Below, in pieces: positions 17,407-24,867 of a stretch of DNA of 64,000 bases (positions within the stretch are counted from its first letter, which is position 1; each line of letters starts with the position of its first letter). The translations under genes were made by a program, and so were the position numbers. The stretch comes from Oscillospiraceae bacterium (GTDB taxonomy: Bacteria; Bacillota; Clostridia; Oscillospirales; Ruminococcaceae). Location: contig WRCY01000002.1 of the NCBI GenBank assembly GCA_009783695.1, positions 45,905 through 109,904 of the forward strand, written 5' to 3'. The notes beneath the pieces were generated by a model. The model worked only from the letters and a program-made list of their open reading frames with translations. It ran no database searches and was not told where the DNA came from.

Positions 17407-17778
17407 TTAATTATTCATATTTCCGACTAAATATTCTGTTGCAACCTGACCGCGGATTAAATGTCTGTCAACAACTTCGCGGGCCTTTTGCTCGTTCATG
17501 TTTATATAGGTTACTTTCTCGCCGTCCTTATTATAGACCTCGACAATCGGCTCATACTGGCAAAGCCCGATGCAGCCCGTCTGTGAAACGGATACGTCCG
17601 CGATGTTCTTTTCCTGCACGAGCTGCGATATGACCTGCAGCACGGGGCGCGCTCCCGCCGCGATTCCGCAGGTAGCCATGCCGACGACTACGCGCGTTCC
17701 CGCATGGTCGTTGCTTCTGACGCCGACCTGTCCCTGCATTTTCTCCTTGATTGCCTTGAGTTCAGCTAAACTTTTCAT
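17407..17778 (-). CDS. hndB: Hydrogenase accessory [2Fe-2S] subunit, HndB/thioredoxin-like
   Basis: 123 residues from the ATG at 17778, after GGAAAGGACTTATAGAAAAT. Thioredoxin-like [2Fe-2S] ferredoxin fold with cysteines in GMATCGIAAGARPV and SVSQTGCIGLCQYEPIVEV (pattern C-x(n)-C and C-x3-C). Such a protein is a standard member of hnd operons, lying between the NuoE-like and NuoF-like subunits. Preceded and followed by leader cassette copies. Confidence 0.88.
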   Translation of the reverse strand: MKSLAELKAIKEKMQGQVGVRSNDHAGTRVVVGMATCGIAAGARPVLQVISQLVQEKNIADVSVSQTGCIGLCQYEPIVEVYNKDGEKVTYINMNEQKAREVVDRHLIRGQVATEYLVGNMNN

Positions 17779-17907
17779 ATTTTCTATAAGTCCTTTCCGC
17801 ACAAGTGTGCTTTATACTTTCGTTTTCCCCGTTCATGCGGGTTTAAATTGATAACAGCTTTTTAATAAGCCCTTTGCGCACAAGTGTGCTTTATACTATT
17901 CGTTATT
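17779..17907 (-). repeat. Two partial leader cassettes in front of hndB
   Basis: Nearest copy: GAACGGGGAAAACGAAAGTATA, then GCACACTTGTGCGGAAAGGACTTA before the ATG. The second repeats GTATAAAGCACACTTGTGCG with CAAAGGGCTTATTAAAA. GCACACTTGTGC is itself a perfect palindromic hairpin in both. Confidence 0.7.
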
Positions 17908-18462
17908 TTAAAATATTCTGCCTTTATTGACCTCCATTGAGTTTTCCTTTAAAAACTCGCTGATAAAGTCTTTAACCTCCGGCGCGTCGATGGGCGCGCC
18001 TTCAAGCAGCTCCTTGATTTCCCGCGTGTCGAGCGTAAACTCCGCGCCGTCAACCTTATACCGGTACAAAAAATCAATGTGCGTGTTATAAAAGACGAGC
18101 ATTTCCACCGTTGCGTTCATGTCGCCGAGAGGCACACGGTCTATGTGCGAGAGCCCGAAGACGGCAGAAACCTTTGTTCCCGCGCCGGGAGCCGACGCGA
18201 TATTGAAAGAGCCGCCCGTGCTCTCAGCCGCGTCCTTGAAAAAAGGCACTCCCAGCCCGACGCTGCGCGTGTCGCGGGTGGTGAAGAACGGGTCGGTGAC
18301 CTTTTCAAGCTGCTCGTGCGTCATACCGCAGCCGTCGTCGTTAATCAGCACTGTCAGCGTGTCCGAAGCCGTGTTTACTTCCACGGCAACCGCGATAAGC
18401 TTTGCCCCGGCTTTAACGCTGTTCTGCGCGATGTCTAATATGTTAAGTGACAGCTCCAACAT
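17908..18462 (-). CDS. HATPase_c (histidine-kinase-like ATPase) protein of the hydrogenase operon
   Basis: 184 residues. A GHKL ATPase fold is evident: N box NILDIAQNSVKAGA, G1 box NDDGCGMTHEQLEKVTDPFFTT, G2 SVGLGVPFFKDAAESTGGSF, then PGAGTKVSAVF. No HisKA or sensor domain. Genes of this type recur between the NuoE- and NuoF-like subunits in clostridial hydrogenase operons (from memory); whether they act as kinases is not established. No ribosome-binding site is visible before the ATG because heptanucleotide repeats abut it. Confidence 0.85.
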   Translation of the reverse strand: MLELSLNILDIAQNSVKAGAKLIAVAVEVNTASDTLTVLINDDGCGMTHEQLEKVTDPFFTTRDTRSVGLGVPFFKDAAESTGGSFNIASAPGAGTKVSAVFGLSHIDRVPLGDMNATVEMLVFYNTHIDFLYRYKVDGAEFTLDTREIKELLEGAPIDAPEVKDFISEFLKENSMEVNKGRIF

Positions 18463-18556
18463 AATTAATAATTAATAATGAATAAGTAGCAATTACCGTA
18501 TAGCTGTTTGGTGGACTTTATTCATTATTCCTTGTTACCTTTTTATTATTCCTTGT
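18463..18556. repeat. Heptanucleotide repeats between hndA and HATPase
   Basis: AATTAAT/AATGAAT units on both sides of a 28-nt centre; the sides are complementary (AATGAATAAGT region with ACTTTATTCATT). They encode the last residues and stop of hndA and replace a ribosome-binding site for the next gene. Confidence 0.7.
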
Positions 18557-19049
18557 ATTTCGACAGTATTTCCTCGACTTCCTCGCCCGTGGACGAGAGC
18601 CGTCCGTAAACGTCCTCGTTGATGGTGATTACCGGGGCAAGACCGCATGCGCCGATACAGCGGCAGTCGTTGATGGAAAAGAGGCCGTCGGGCGTCACTT
18701 CGTCGCCCTTTATGTTCAGCAGCTTGCGGAACTTGTCGAGTATTACGCCCGCGCCGCGCACGTAGCAGGCAGTGCCCATGCAGACCCCGATTTGATACTT
18801 GCCTTTGGGCTTGAGCGAGAACTGCGAGTAGAACGTCACTACGCCGTAGATTTTCTCGAGCGGTATTGAGAGTTCCCTTGCAATTAGGGTTTGCACTTCG
18901 ATTGGCAGGTAACCGTAGATTTCCTGCGCCTCCTGTAATACTCGCATGAGCGAACCTTTTTCGTCTTTGATTTCGTGAATGAGCCGGATTAGTTTTGTTT
19001 CCTGCTCCGCTGTTCCCGCAAAGGGCGTGGAACATTTTACCATAGCCAT
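18546..19049 (-). CDS. hndA: Hydrogenase [2Fe-2S] subunit, HndA/NuoE type
   Basis: 167 residues from the ATG at 19049, 8 nt after AGGAGGAC. NuoE fold: helical N-terminus (GSLMRVLQEAQEIYGYLP), then ferredoxin-like domain with VCMGTACYVRGAG and DCRCIGACGLAPV carrying the [2Fe-2S] ligands. First gene of the hydrogenase operon, with a clear promoter at 19108-19136. Transfers electrons with hndC and hydA. Confidence 0.95.
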   Translation of the reverse strand: MAMVKCSTPFAGTAEQETKLIRLIHEIKDEKGSLMRVLQEAQEIYGYLPIEVQTLIARELSIPLEKIYGVVTFYSQFSLKPKGKYQIGVCMGTACYVRGAGVILDKFRKLLNIKGDEVTPDGLFSINDCRCIGACGLAPVITINEDVYGRLSSTGEEVEEILSKYKE

Positions 19050-19107
19050 AAGCCTGTCCTCCTGAATTATATGATATATTTTTAACAATTAAGCAAAAGG
19101 TACATTA

Positions 19108-19136
19108 ATTATAGCATAGTTTTACTGATAAGTCAA
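19108..19136 (-). promoter_or_regulatory. Promoter of the hydrogenase operon
   Basis: TTGACT (19131-19136), 17 nt, TATAAT (19108-19113) on the minus strand, about 60 nt before hndA. Confidence 0.8.
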
Positions 19137-19149
19137 AGGCTTTTTTTAA

Positions 19150-19178
19150 TTGACAAAAACTTTATTTTGTGTTAAAAT
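19150..19178 (+). promoter_or_regulatory. Promoter of the amylase gene
   Basis: TTGACA (19150-19155), 17 nt, TAAAAT (19173-19178), 32 nt before the ATG at 19210. Divergent from the hydrogenase promoter. Confidence 0.8.
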
Positions 19179-19209
19179 TTAATTATCTTATTAAAAGGCG
19201 GTATAACTT

Positions 19210-20784
19210 ATGAACTGGTTCGACAATGCGGTTGTTTACCATATTTATCCTTTCGGGTACGTTGGGCGCAACGATGCCGGCGGCAAGGGCGACGCGCCTG
19301 TTCTGAACATAATAAAGCATATTCCCGTCATAAAGAACATGGGCTTCAACACGATTTACTTCGGACCCGTGTTTGATTCGACCCGTCACGGCTACGACAC
19401 CGCCGACTATACGAAAATAGACCCCCGCCTGGGTACGAACGCCGATTTCGCCGCGGTTTGCAAAGAGCTGAAAGCGGCGGGAATCAGAATAGTTCTTGAC
19501 GGCGTGTTCAACCACGTCGGGCGGGACTTTTGGGCGTTCAAGGACGTGCGCGAGAAGAAGTTTGCTTCTTCTTATAAAGACTGGTTTCATATCCGCGACG
19601 GCAACTCGAATAACAACGACGGGTTTTTCTATGAGGGCTGGGAGGGTCACTACGACCTTGTCAGGCTCAATCAGCACAACCCCGCCGTGAAGCAGCATAT
19701 ATTCGACGCCGTTACAGGCTGGTACAACGAGTTCGGCATCAACGGGCTGCGCCTTGACGTGGCTTACTGCCTTGAGCTTGATTTTCTGCGGGAGCTGCGC
19801 CGCCACTGCAAAGGGCTCATGTCCGACTTCTGGCTGATGGGCGAAACGCTGCACGGCGACTATAATAAATGGTTCAATCCCGAAATGCTCGACAGTGTGA
19901 CGAATTATCAGTGCTACAAAGGGCTCTTCTCGAGCTTTAACGACCTTAACATGTTTGAAATCGCACACTCGATTAACCGTATGGGCAGCCTGTACGGTGA
20001 CAGGGGAAAACAACTCTATATATTCGCCGACAACCACGATGTAAGCAGGATTGCCAGCGGCTTGAAGAATGAGCAGCATCTTGCGGGAGTATATACGCTG
20101 ATGTTCACCATGCCGGGCGTTCCGGGGGTTTATTACGGCTCGGAATACGGCTTAAAAGCTGACAAATCGCAAGGCGACGACGCGCTGCGCCCTGAGTTCA
20201 GGCTCGGAGAGCACGCGGATACTGCGCTCACCGACACGATTGCGCGGCTCGCCAAGGCTCATGCGTCTTTAAAGCCGCTCTATGCAGGCGGATACAGGCA
20301 GGTTGTGCTTAACAACCAGTACTACGCGTTTGCGCGCGAGTGCGGCGGCGAGGCGGTTTATGCGCTGATTAACGCGAGCGGCAGCCCGCAGCGCATGAGC
20401 CTCGGCGGAAACGGAAATTACACCGATGTGCTCGGCAGCGGCGTGCACGATGTTTCGCGAGAGGTGGTTGTTCCTGCGTACGGAGCGATGGTGCTTGCGC
20501 AATTGACAGCTGACAGCGGGCAGCTGACAGTTAATGAAACACCGAAGCCTGCCGGAGAACAAAAACCTGTCGGAGAACCGAAGCCCGCTTCGCCGTCAAA
20601 GGATAACGGTAAAAAATGCGATGTCTGTAAAAAGCTTATTGACGGCAAATCCGCGCAAATAACAGGAAAAGGCATATGCTGCACGAAATGTCTGAATCAG
20701 TTTAAACCTGAGGACTGGCTTAAGCTAATGACGGCGGAGGACTGGCTAAGGCTTTTGGGCATAGAGCTGGAAAGTGCTCAGTAA
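19210..20784 (+). CDS. GH13 alpha-amylase family enzyme with C-terminal zinc ribbon
   Basis: 524 residues, no signal peptide. The four GH13 regions are present: DGVFNH (97-102), GLRLDVAY with nucleophile D183, MGETLH with acid/base E212, and FADNHD ending in D277. A beta-sandwich domain follows to about residue 430. The stretch QLTADSGQLTVNE is encoded by heptanucleotide repeats; then comes a Pro/Lys linker (TPKPAGEQKPVGEPKPASPS) and a four-cysteine knuckle pair (CDVCKKL...CCTKC). A cytoplasmic alpha-glucan enzyme is likely; the exact substrate is not visible. The zinc-ribbon tail is unusual for this family. Confidence 0.9.
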   Translation: MNWFDNAVVYHIYPFGYVGRNDAGGKGDAPVLNIIKHIPVIKNMGFNTIYFGPVFDSTRHGYDTADYTKIDPRLGTNADFAAVCKELKAAGIRIVLDGVFNHVGRDFWAFKDVREKKFASSYKDWFHIRDGNSNNNDGFFYEGWEGHYDLVRLNQHNPAVKQHIFDAVTGWYNEFGINGLRLDVAYCLELDFLRELRRHCKGLMSDFWLMGETLHGDYNKWFNPEMLDSVTNYQCYKGLFSSFNDLNMFEIAHSINRMGSLYGDRGKQLYIFADNHDVSRIASGLKNEQHLAGVYTLMFTMPGVPGVYYGSEYGLKADKSQGDDALRPEFRLGEHADTALTDTIARLAKAHASLKPLYAGGYRQVVLNNQYYAFARECGGEAVYALINASGSPQRMSLGGNGNYTDVLGSGVHDVSREVVVPAYGAMVLAQLTADSGQLTVNETPKPAGEQKPVGEPKPASPSKDNGKKCDVCKKLIDGKSAQITGKGICCTKCLNQFKPEDWLKLMTAEDWLRLLGIELESAQ

Positions 20785-20840
20785 GGGGATTCTATTATAG
20801 CAGCTCCGCTTGACATTGATATGAAGTTAATGTAGGCGGT

Positions 20841-20925
20841 CGCCACCGGTGGCGGCAGACAGCGATTCTTGCTGTTATGGCAATTCCACATTTCACGTAG
20901 AATTGCTGTATTATAAACAATACAG
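20841..20925 (+). other. Run of four hairpins upstream of rubrerythrin
   Basis: CGCCACCGGTGGCG perfect palindrome (20841-20854); ACAGC/GCTGT (20859-20875); GCAATTC/GAATTGC (20880-20906); CTGTATT/AATACAG (20906-20925), followed at once by GGGAGG. May be a structured leader or the 3' end of the amylase message; no T run is present. Confidence 0.5.
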
Positions 20926-20932
20926 GGAGGAT

Positions 20933-21015
20933 AAAAAGGTTGAAACAAGCGGCAATAAACCGGGAAAACGAAACTTTTTTATTCCTCGTTGGTGCAGAAA
21001 GGACATGGTGAAAAT
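20933..21015 (+). repeat. Leader cassette copy, in front of rubrerythrin
   Basis: AGGTTGAAACAAGC, then AACCGGGAAAACGAAAC, TTCCTCGTTGGTGCAGAAAGG and ACATGGTGAAAAT before the ATG. GTGCAG variant of the cassette. Confidence 0.8.
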
Positions 21016-21552
21016 ATGGCAAACTTAAAAGGCACGAAAACTGAGCAGAACCTCATGACCGCTTTCGCGGGGGAATCGCAGGCGCGTAATAAATACACCT
21101 ATTATGCGGGCAGGGCAAAGAAAGACGGCTTTGAGGACATCGCGAAAGTGTTCCTTGAAACCGCCGACAACGAAAAAGAGCATGCGAAGATTTGGTTCAA
21201 GCTGCTCAATGACGGCGACGTACCCGAAACCGCGCAGAACCTCCTTGACGCCGCGAGCGGCGAGAACGAAGAGTGGATGCAGATGTATGCGGGCTTCGCC
21301 GCGACGGCAAAGGAGGAGGGCTTCCATGACATCGCCGCGCTGTTCGAGATGGTCGGCAAAATTGAGAAGCACCATGAGGAGCGTTACCGCGCACTGCTCG
21401 AAAAAGTGCAGAGCGGGACGGTGTTCACCGCGGACAGCGACGTTACATGGGAGTGCATGAACTGCGGTCACCTGCACTTCGGGAAAGAGGCGGTCGGGGT
21501 GTGCCCTGTCTGCCGGCATCCGAAAAGCTATTTCAAAAGGGAATTTAAATGA
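21016..21552 (+). CDS. rbr: Rubrerythrin
   Basis: 178 residues. A ferritin-like four-helix domain holds the diiron ligands: [35 protein letters not shown], and [18 protein letters not shown]. The C-terminal rubredoxin domain has [10 protein letters not shown] and [11 protein letters not shown]. Reduces hydrogen peroxide in anaerobes using NADH-derived electrons. The ATG at 21016 follows the cassette; an upstream GTG-type start would lie within the cassette and is less likely. The stop overlaps the next ATG (ATGA). Confidence 0.97.
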   Translation: MANLKGTKTEQNLMTAFAGESQARNKYTYYAGRAKKDGFEDIAKVFLETADNEKEHAKIWFKLLNDGDVPETAQNLLDAASGENEEWMQMYAGFAATAKEEGFHDIAALFEMVGKIEKHHEERYRALLEKVQSGTVFTADSDVTWECMNCGHLHFGKEAVGVCPVCRHPKSYFKREFK

Positions 21553-22067
21553 ATCACGTTAAAAAAATAATAATCGGGGTTTTCGGCGGCGTAGGGCTTA
21601 TATTTTCCATACTCGGTTTGGTTTTCCTGCTTTCACCGCCCGAGGGAGTCCCGCAAAGCGCAAGGATTAACAACCGTCCGGTCACGACAATCGAAGAAGC
21701 CCGGCAGCTCTATCGCATATTAGGCATGATTTTCACTTTAATCGGCGTGCCGTTTTTAGGCGTCGGCGCAGGTTTATTCATGCGTACCGTGAAAAAAGCG
21801 AACAGACGCAGGGCGCTGATTGCCGCCGGCGACAGCGTTACGGCGAAAATCATCGGCGCGGGGCCGGGGCTGGTAACAATCAACAGCATGCCGACCTATG
21901 TCATGAAGTGCGCTTATGAGCAGGACGGGCAGACCTACATATTTGCAAGTGACGCGATAACCTTTTATCCCGAAGAATTCATGGGAAAAGAGGTTCGGGT
22001 TTGGGTTAACAGGAATAACCCGAAAAACTATTATGTAGATACGGATAGTTTGTTTGTGATGCTGTAA
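21549..22067 (+). CDS. DUF3592-like membrane protein coupled to rubrerythrin
   Basis: 172 residues. Two hydrophobic segments (about 8-28 and 58-80) and a C-terminal soluble domain ([50 protein letters not shown]) resembling the small beta domain of DUF3592. Overlaps rbr by the ATGA quartet, so it is translationally coupled. Function unknown; a link to oxidative stress is only positional. Confidence 0.65.
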   Translation: MNHVKKIIIGVFGGVGLIFSILGLVFLLSPPEGVPQSARINNRPVTTIEEARQLYRILGMIFTLIGVPFLGVGAGLFMRTVKKANRRRALIAAGDSVTAKIIGAGPGLVTINSMPTYVMKCAYEQDGQTYIFASDAITFYPEEFMGKEVRVWVNRNNPKNYYVDTDSLFVML

Positions 22068-22075
22068 AATAAGGG

Positions 22076-22242
22076 AGAATTAAAAGTTTAAAAATAAATG
22101 ATACCGAGCCGGGGAAAACGAAACTTTTTATTATTCGTTGGTGCAGAAAGGACATGGTGAAAAGTTTAAAAATAAATATAACTAAATCGGGGAAAACGAA
22201 ACTTTTCATTTCTTGTTGGTAAAGAAAGGGCTTAATGAAAAT
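22076..22242 (+). repeat. Two tandem leader cassettes in front of purC
   Basis: Copy 1 (to about 22160): AAAGTTTAAAAATAAATGATACC, GGGGAAAACGAAAC, GTTGGTGCAGAAAGGACATGG. Copy 2: AAAGTTTAAAAATAAAT, ATCGGGGAAAACGAAACTTT, TAAAGAAAGGGCTTAATGAAA. Micro-ORF ATG AAA ATA TGA ends on the purC start. Confidence 0.85.
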
Positions 22243-22932
22243 ATGAACCTAATCTACAAGGGCAAAACCAAGGACGTATACGAGCTTGCGGACGGCAACT
22301 ATCTGCTTCGCTTCAAGGACGATGCCTGCGGCTCTCCCGAAACGGGCGAGTTTGACCCGGGAGAGAACCGGATTATCGGTAAAATCGACGGCAAAGGCAA
22401 AGCGGGGCTCAGGCTTTCAGACTATCTGTTCAGCAGAATCAACGCCGCCGGCTATCCTACGCACTTCGTAAGCTGCGACACGGAAAAGGCGGAAATGACC
22501 GTGAAGCCTGCGGCAATCTTCGGCAAAGGCGTCGAGGTAATCTGCCGTTATAAAGCTGCGGGCAGCTTCGTGCGGCGTTACGGGGGGTACGCGGCGGAGG
22601 GACAGGCGCTCGACGCACTGGTTGAAATTACGCTTAAGGACGACGAACGCGGCGACCCGCTGATTACCCGCGAGGCGCTTGCTGCGCTCGGCATACTTAC
22701 GGGCGAAGAGCACGATACGCTTGCCCTGCTCGTGAAAAAAATCTCGGGCGTAATAAAAGACGCGCTCGCTGAAAAGGAGCTCGAGCTGATTGATATCAAG
22801 CTTGAGTTCGGGCGGGACAGGAGCGGCGGCATTATGCTTATAGACGAGGTGAGCGGCGATATTATGCGGGTAAGGGATAAAAACGGCGTGAGCGTACCGC
22901 CGACCCTGCTTGAAAAAATTGTAACGGGATAA
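22243..22932 (+). CDS. purC: Phosphoribosylaminoimidazole-succinocarboxamide (SAICAR) synthase
   Basis: 229 residues. Family motifs: YKGKTKDVYEL at the N-terminus, GKAGLRLSDYLFSRINAAG, EVICRYKAAGSFVRRYG, DIKLEFGRD and IMLIDEVSGDIMR. Condenses CAIR with aspartate in purine synthesis. Stands alone here, not in a pur operon, and is driven from the double cassette. Followed by a hairpin terminator at 22996-23039. Confidence 0.95.
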   Translation: MNLIYKGKTKDVYELADGNYLLRFKDDACGSPETGEFDPGENRIIGKIDGKGKAGLRLSDYLFSRINAAGYPTHFVSCDTEKAEMTVKPAAIFGKGVEVICRYKAAGSFVRRYGGYAAEGQALDALVEITLKDDERGDPLITREALAALGILTGEEHDTLALLVKKISGVIKDALAEKELELIDIKLEFGRDRSGGIMLIDEVSGDIMRVRDKNGVSVPPTLLEKIVTG

Positions 22933-22995
22933 AAAGCAAGAGCCGTTCCCGAATGAACCGCACCGGGCTGCACGGACATTAATAAACAAAAACAA

Positions 22996-23039
22996 AAAGC
23001 AAAAAGTCGCCCGTCGCAGGGATAGTTACTTTTTGCTTT
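22996..23039 (+). terminator. Probable purC terminator
   Basis: Arms AAAGCAAAAAGT and ACTTTTTGCTTT (12 bp, perfect) around a 20-nt loop. Confidence 0.6.
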
Positions 23040-23060
23040 AAGCTTTTTCATTTACATTAT

Positions 23061-23144
23061 ATAGCCGATTAACTTGAAAAACGTGAAGCGTTTTTAAAAA
23101 GCAAGCTTTGCTTACTTTTGCGCCAATGGCGCGTTATCGGTTAT
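23061..23144. repeat. Multi-hairpin element (copy 1)
   Basis: Outer arms ATAGCCGAT/ATCGGTTAT (one G-T pair) enclose three hairpins: AAAAACG/CGTTTTT, AAGCAA/TTGCTT and GCGCC/GGCGC. Lies between convergent purC and spoIIIAH. Shares modules with 43013-43168 and its plan with 49831-49911. Confidence 0.6.
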
Positions 23145-23153
23145 GTAATTAAG

Positions 23154-23759
23154 TTAATTGATTTCAACAATCGTTATATTCTCCGCCGCCACGCTGACCT
23201 CAGAGAGCAGCGTGTTTTTTATCGACGCCGCGCCCGCAGCGTCAAGCCCGTCGGACTTGACGATAATATTCACGCCCCTGTCCGAGATGTAAACCAGCGC
23301 GTCCGCGAAGCCCTGCGCCTTGAGCAGGTTCTCGACTTTGGTTTCGCTTTCTATGTTGTTTCTGAGCCGCTCGGCGCTGCGCGCCATAACCTCAAGCTCA
23401 TCGCCCCTCGAGTCGCCGCCGTGGAACATCGCCGCCATGAACTCTTTCGCCTCGTCGCGGCTCTCCTGCAAATCCATGCGCGCCTGTGCAAAATACGCAC
23501 GCGCCTCGTCCGACATGTTCTGCGAGTTGTTTGTCAGTGAAACAAACGCCGCGTCGCCGTAATATGCGCCCCGCGCCTCGTCCTCGCTCACGGGGATTAT
23601 AAGATTTTCTGTATCTCTGCTTGCTGCGGCGTAGATGTAGTTGACGTAAATAGCCACGCCGAGCAACAGCGTCAGCCCCGTGACAATTATTTGCTTTTTC
23701 CCGATAATCATGTTAATCCGCGGACGTTTCAGTTTGCGTAAAAATTTCGGTTTTCTCAT
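23154..23759 (-). CDS. spoIIIAH: Stage III sporulation protein AH
   Basis: 201 residues. Basic N-terminus, one membrane helix (IIVTGLTLLLGVAIYVNYIYAA), then an acidic helical region and the C-terminal ring-building domain ending KNTLLSEVSVAAENITIVEIN. SpoIIIAH in the mother-cell membrane pairs with forespore SpoIIQ to form the feeding channel. Last gene of the operon. GGAGAA precedes the ATG. Confidence 0.93.
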   Translation of the reverse strand: MRKPKFLRKLKRPRINMIIGKKQIIVTGLTLLLGVAIYVNYIYAAASRDTENLIIPVSEDEARGAYYGDAAFVSLTNNSQNMSDEARAYFAQARMDLQESRDEAKEFMAAMFHGGDSRGDELEVMARSAERLRNNIESETKVENLLKAQGFADALVYISDRGVNIIVKSDGLDAAGAASIKNTLLSEVSVAAENITIVEIN

Positions 23760-23770
23760 AGCTGTTTCTC

Positions 23771-23811
23771 CTTAATTGCTGATTGCTGATTATTAATTGC
23801 TGATTAATATA
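23771..23811. repeat. Heptanucleotide repeat between spoIIIAG and AH
   Basis: TTGCTGA, TTGCTGA, TTATTAA, TTGCTGA in 7-nt register; reaches into the last codons of spoIIIAG. Confidence 0.7.
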
Positions 23812-24199
23812 CCACGCTTACCCTCGCCGTGCTGATTCCGAGAACCTTAGACACGGTTTCAACCACCTTTTGCTTTATTAGCACATCGTCGCCGCCGCCG
23901 CACACAACCGCCACGCCGCGCACCTGCCCGCCGGCTTCAAGCGTCACCATAACATTCACGCTGCCAACCCCGCTGATTTTTGATATAATATCTGTCAGCC
24001 GCCCCTCAAGCTGCTGCGTGTATTCGCTTTTGCCGGTGATGATTTCCGCCTCGGCTTCCGCTTTCTCCCTGCTCCCGCCGAAGCGGAACAGCTCTGAAAA
24101 TAAAATCAGCAGAATCAGCGCGAACCCGACGGCGACTATGATTTTTACCGCCTTGTCGTTTTTAACTATAAACGCGGACAGATTTTTTATATCTTTCAT
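23804..24199 (-). CDS. spoIIIAG: Stage III sporulation protein AG
   Basis: 131 residues, much shorter than the roughly 230 of Bacillus subtilis. One membrane helix (KIIVAVGFALILLILFSELF) then the ring-building domain: LEGRLTDIISKISGVGSVNV, MVTLEAG, and the end VETVSKVLGISTARVSVVY. Forms a ring in the mother-cell side of the channel. Unusually for an internal operon gene it has its own (diverged) leader cassette. Confidence 0.92.
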   Translation of the reverse strand: MKDIKNLSAFIVKNDKAVKIIVAVGFALILLILFSELFRFGGSREKAEAEAEIITGKSEYTQQLEGRLTDIISKISGVGSVNVMVTLEAGGQVRGVAVVCGGGDDVLIKQKVVETVSKVLGISTARVSVVY

Positions 24200-24240
24200 T
24201 TTTTATTTTCATTAAGTCCTTTCTTCACAAAAGCAGAATG
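24200..24240 (-). repeat. Diverged leader cassette in front of spoIIIAG
   Basis: Minus strand: TTTTGCTTTCATTCTGCTTTTG then TGAAGAAAGGACTTAATGAAAA. The GGGGAAAACG core is missing, but the 3' segment is exact. Confidence 0.65.
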
Positions 24241-24297
24241 AAAGCAAAACTTCAACCTCGCCGCAAATCGGCATATTGCCTGCGCCTGCCCGGCGCT

Positions 24298-24819
24298 TTA
24301 ATCCGTTCTTGGTACCGACCACTCCGGGGGCGGCGGGATTTCGCGCTGCGGTTCGGTGTCTGCTTCTATGGTTACTTTTATGTCCCTGCCCACTGTCTGC
24401 TCCGTCAGCGCCGCCGCTCTCGCGAAGTCTGCGCCGGGCGGCAGAACAAGCAGTATTTCATTAATAGATATGCTGTACAAACCTGAAATATTAACAATTA
24501 CGTAAATTTTGGACGGGTAAATTTCGTCCCTCTCCAAAACCTCGCGAACCCGCGAAGAAAGCTCCTCCGCTATGGCGCGCTTCCGGGCTTGCGTTGTCTG
24601 CTCCGAAAAGTCGATAAACCCGCCCCCTGTGCCAAACTCAATATCCGTAAACTCATCGAAATTAATGTTCACTCCCGAAACAAGCGAAATCACCGCAGTG
24701 ATAAAAAAGCAGGAAATCAAAAAGCCAATCTGCTTCTTAAAGCTGTTCTCGGGCACGAGCATGCGAAACAGGGCGGTCGCCGCCGAAATGAAGCAGATAT
24801 TTAAAAGTATACTTCCCAT
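24298..24819 (-). CDS. spoIIIAF: Stage III sporulation protein AF
   Basis: 173 residues. Two membrane helices at the N-terminus (ILLNICFISAATALFRMLVP and IGFLISCFFITAVISLVSG) with a soluble domain containing EELSSRVREVLERDEIYPSKIYVIVN. Part of the SpoIIIA-SpoIIQ channel. The GGAGGTG that could serve as its ribosome-binding site lies in the end of spoIIIAE, but a 35-nt heptanucleotide repeat now separates it from the ATG by about 45 nt. Confidence 0.9.
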   Translation of the reverse strand: MGSILLNICFISAATALFRMLVPENSFKKQIGFLISCFFITAVISLVSGVNINFDEFTDIEFGTGGGFIDFSEQTTQARKRAIAEELSSRVREVLERDEIYPSKIYVIVNISGLYSISINEILLVLPPGADFARAAALTEQTVGRDIKVTIEADTEPQREIPPPPEWSVPRTD

Positions 24820-24830
24820 ATGTCACACTT

Positions 24831-24867
24831 TAATTGTCAATTGTCAATTGTCAATTGTCAATTGTCA
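24831..24867. repeat. Heptanucleotide repeat between spoIIIAE and AF
   Basis: Five in-register units of TTGTCAA (minus strand TTGACAA). Confidence 0.8.

Noticed and set aside
19183..20079. A 298-codon open frame on the minus strand opposite the amylase
   Set aside because: Shadow frame; GH13 catalytic motifs are intact on the plus strand.
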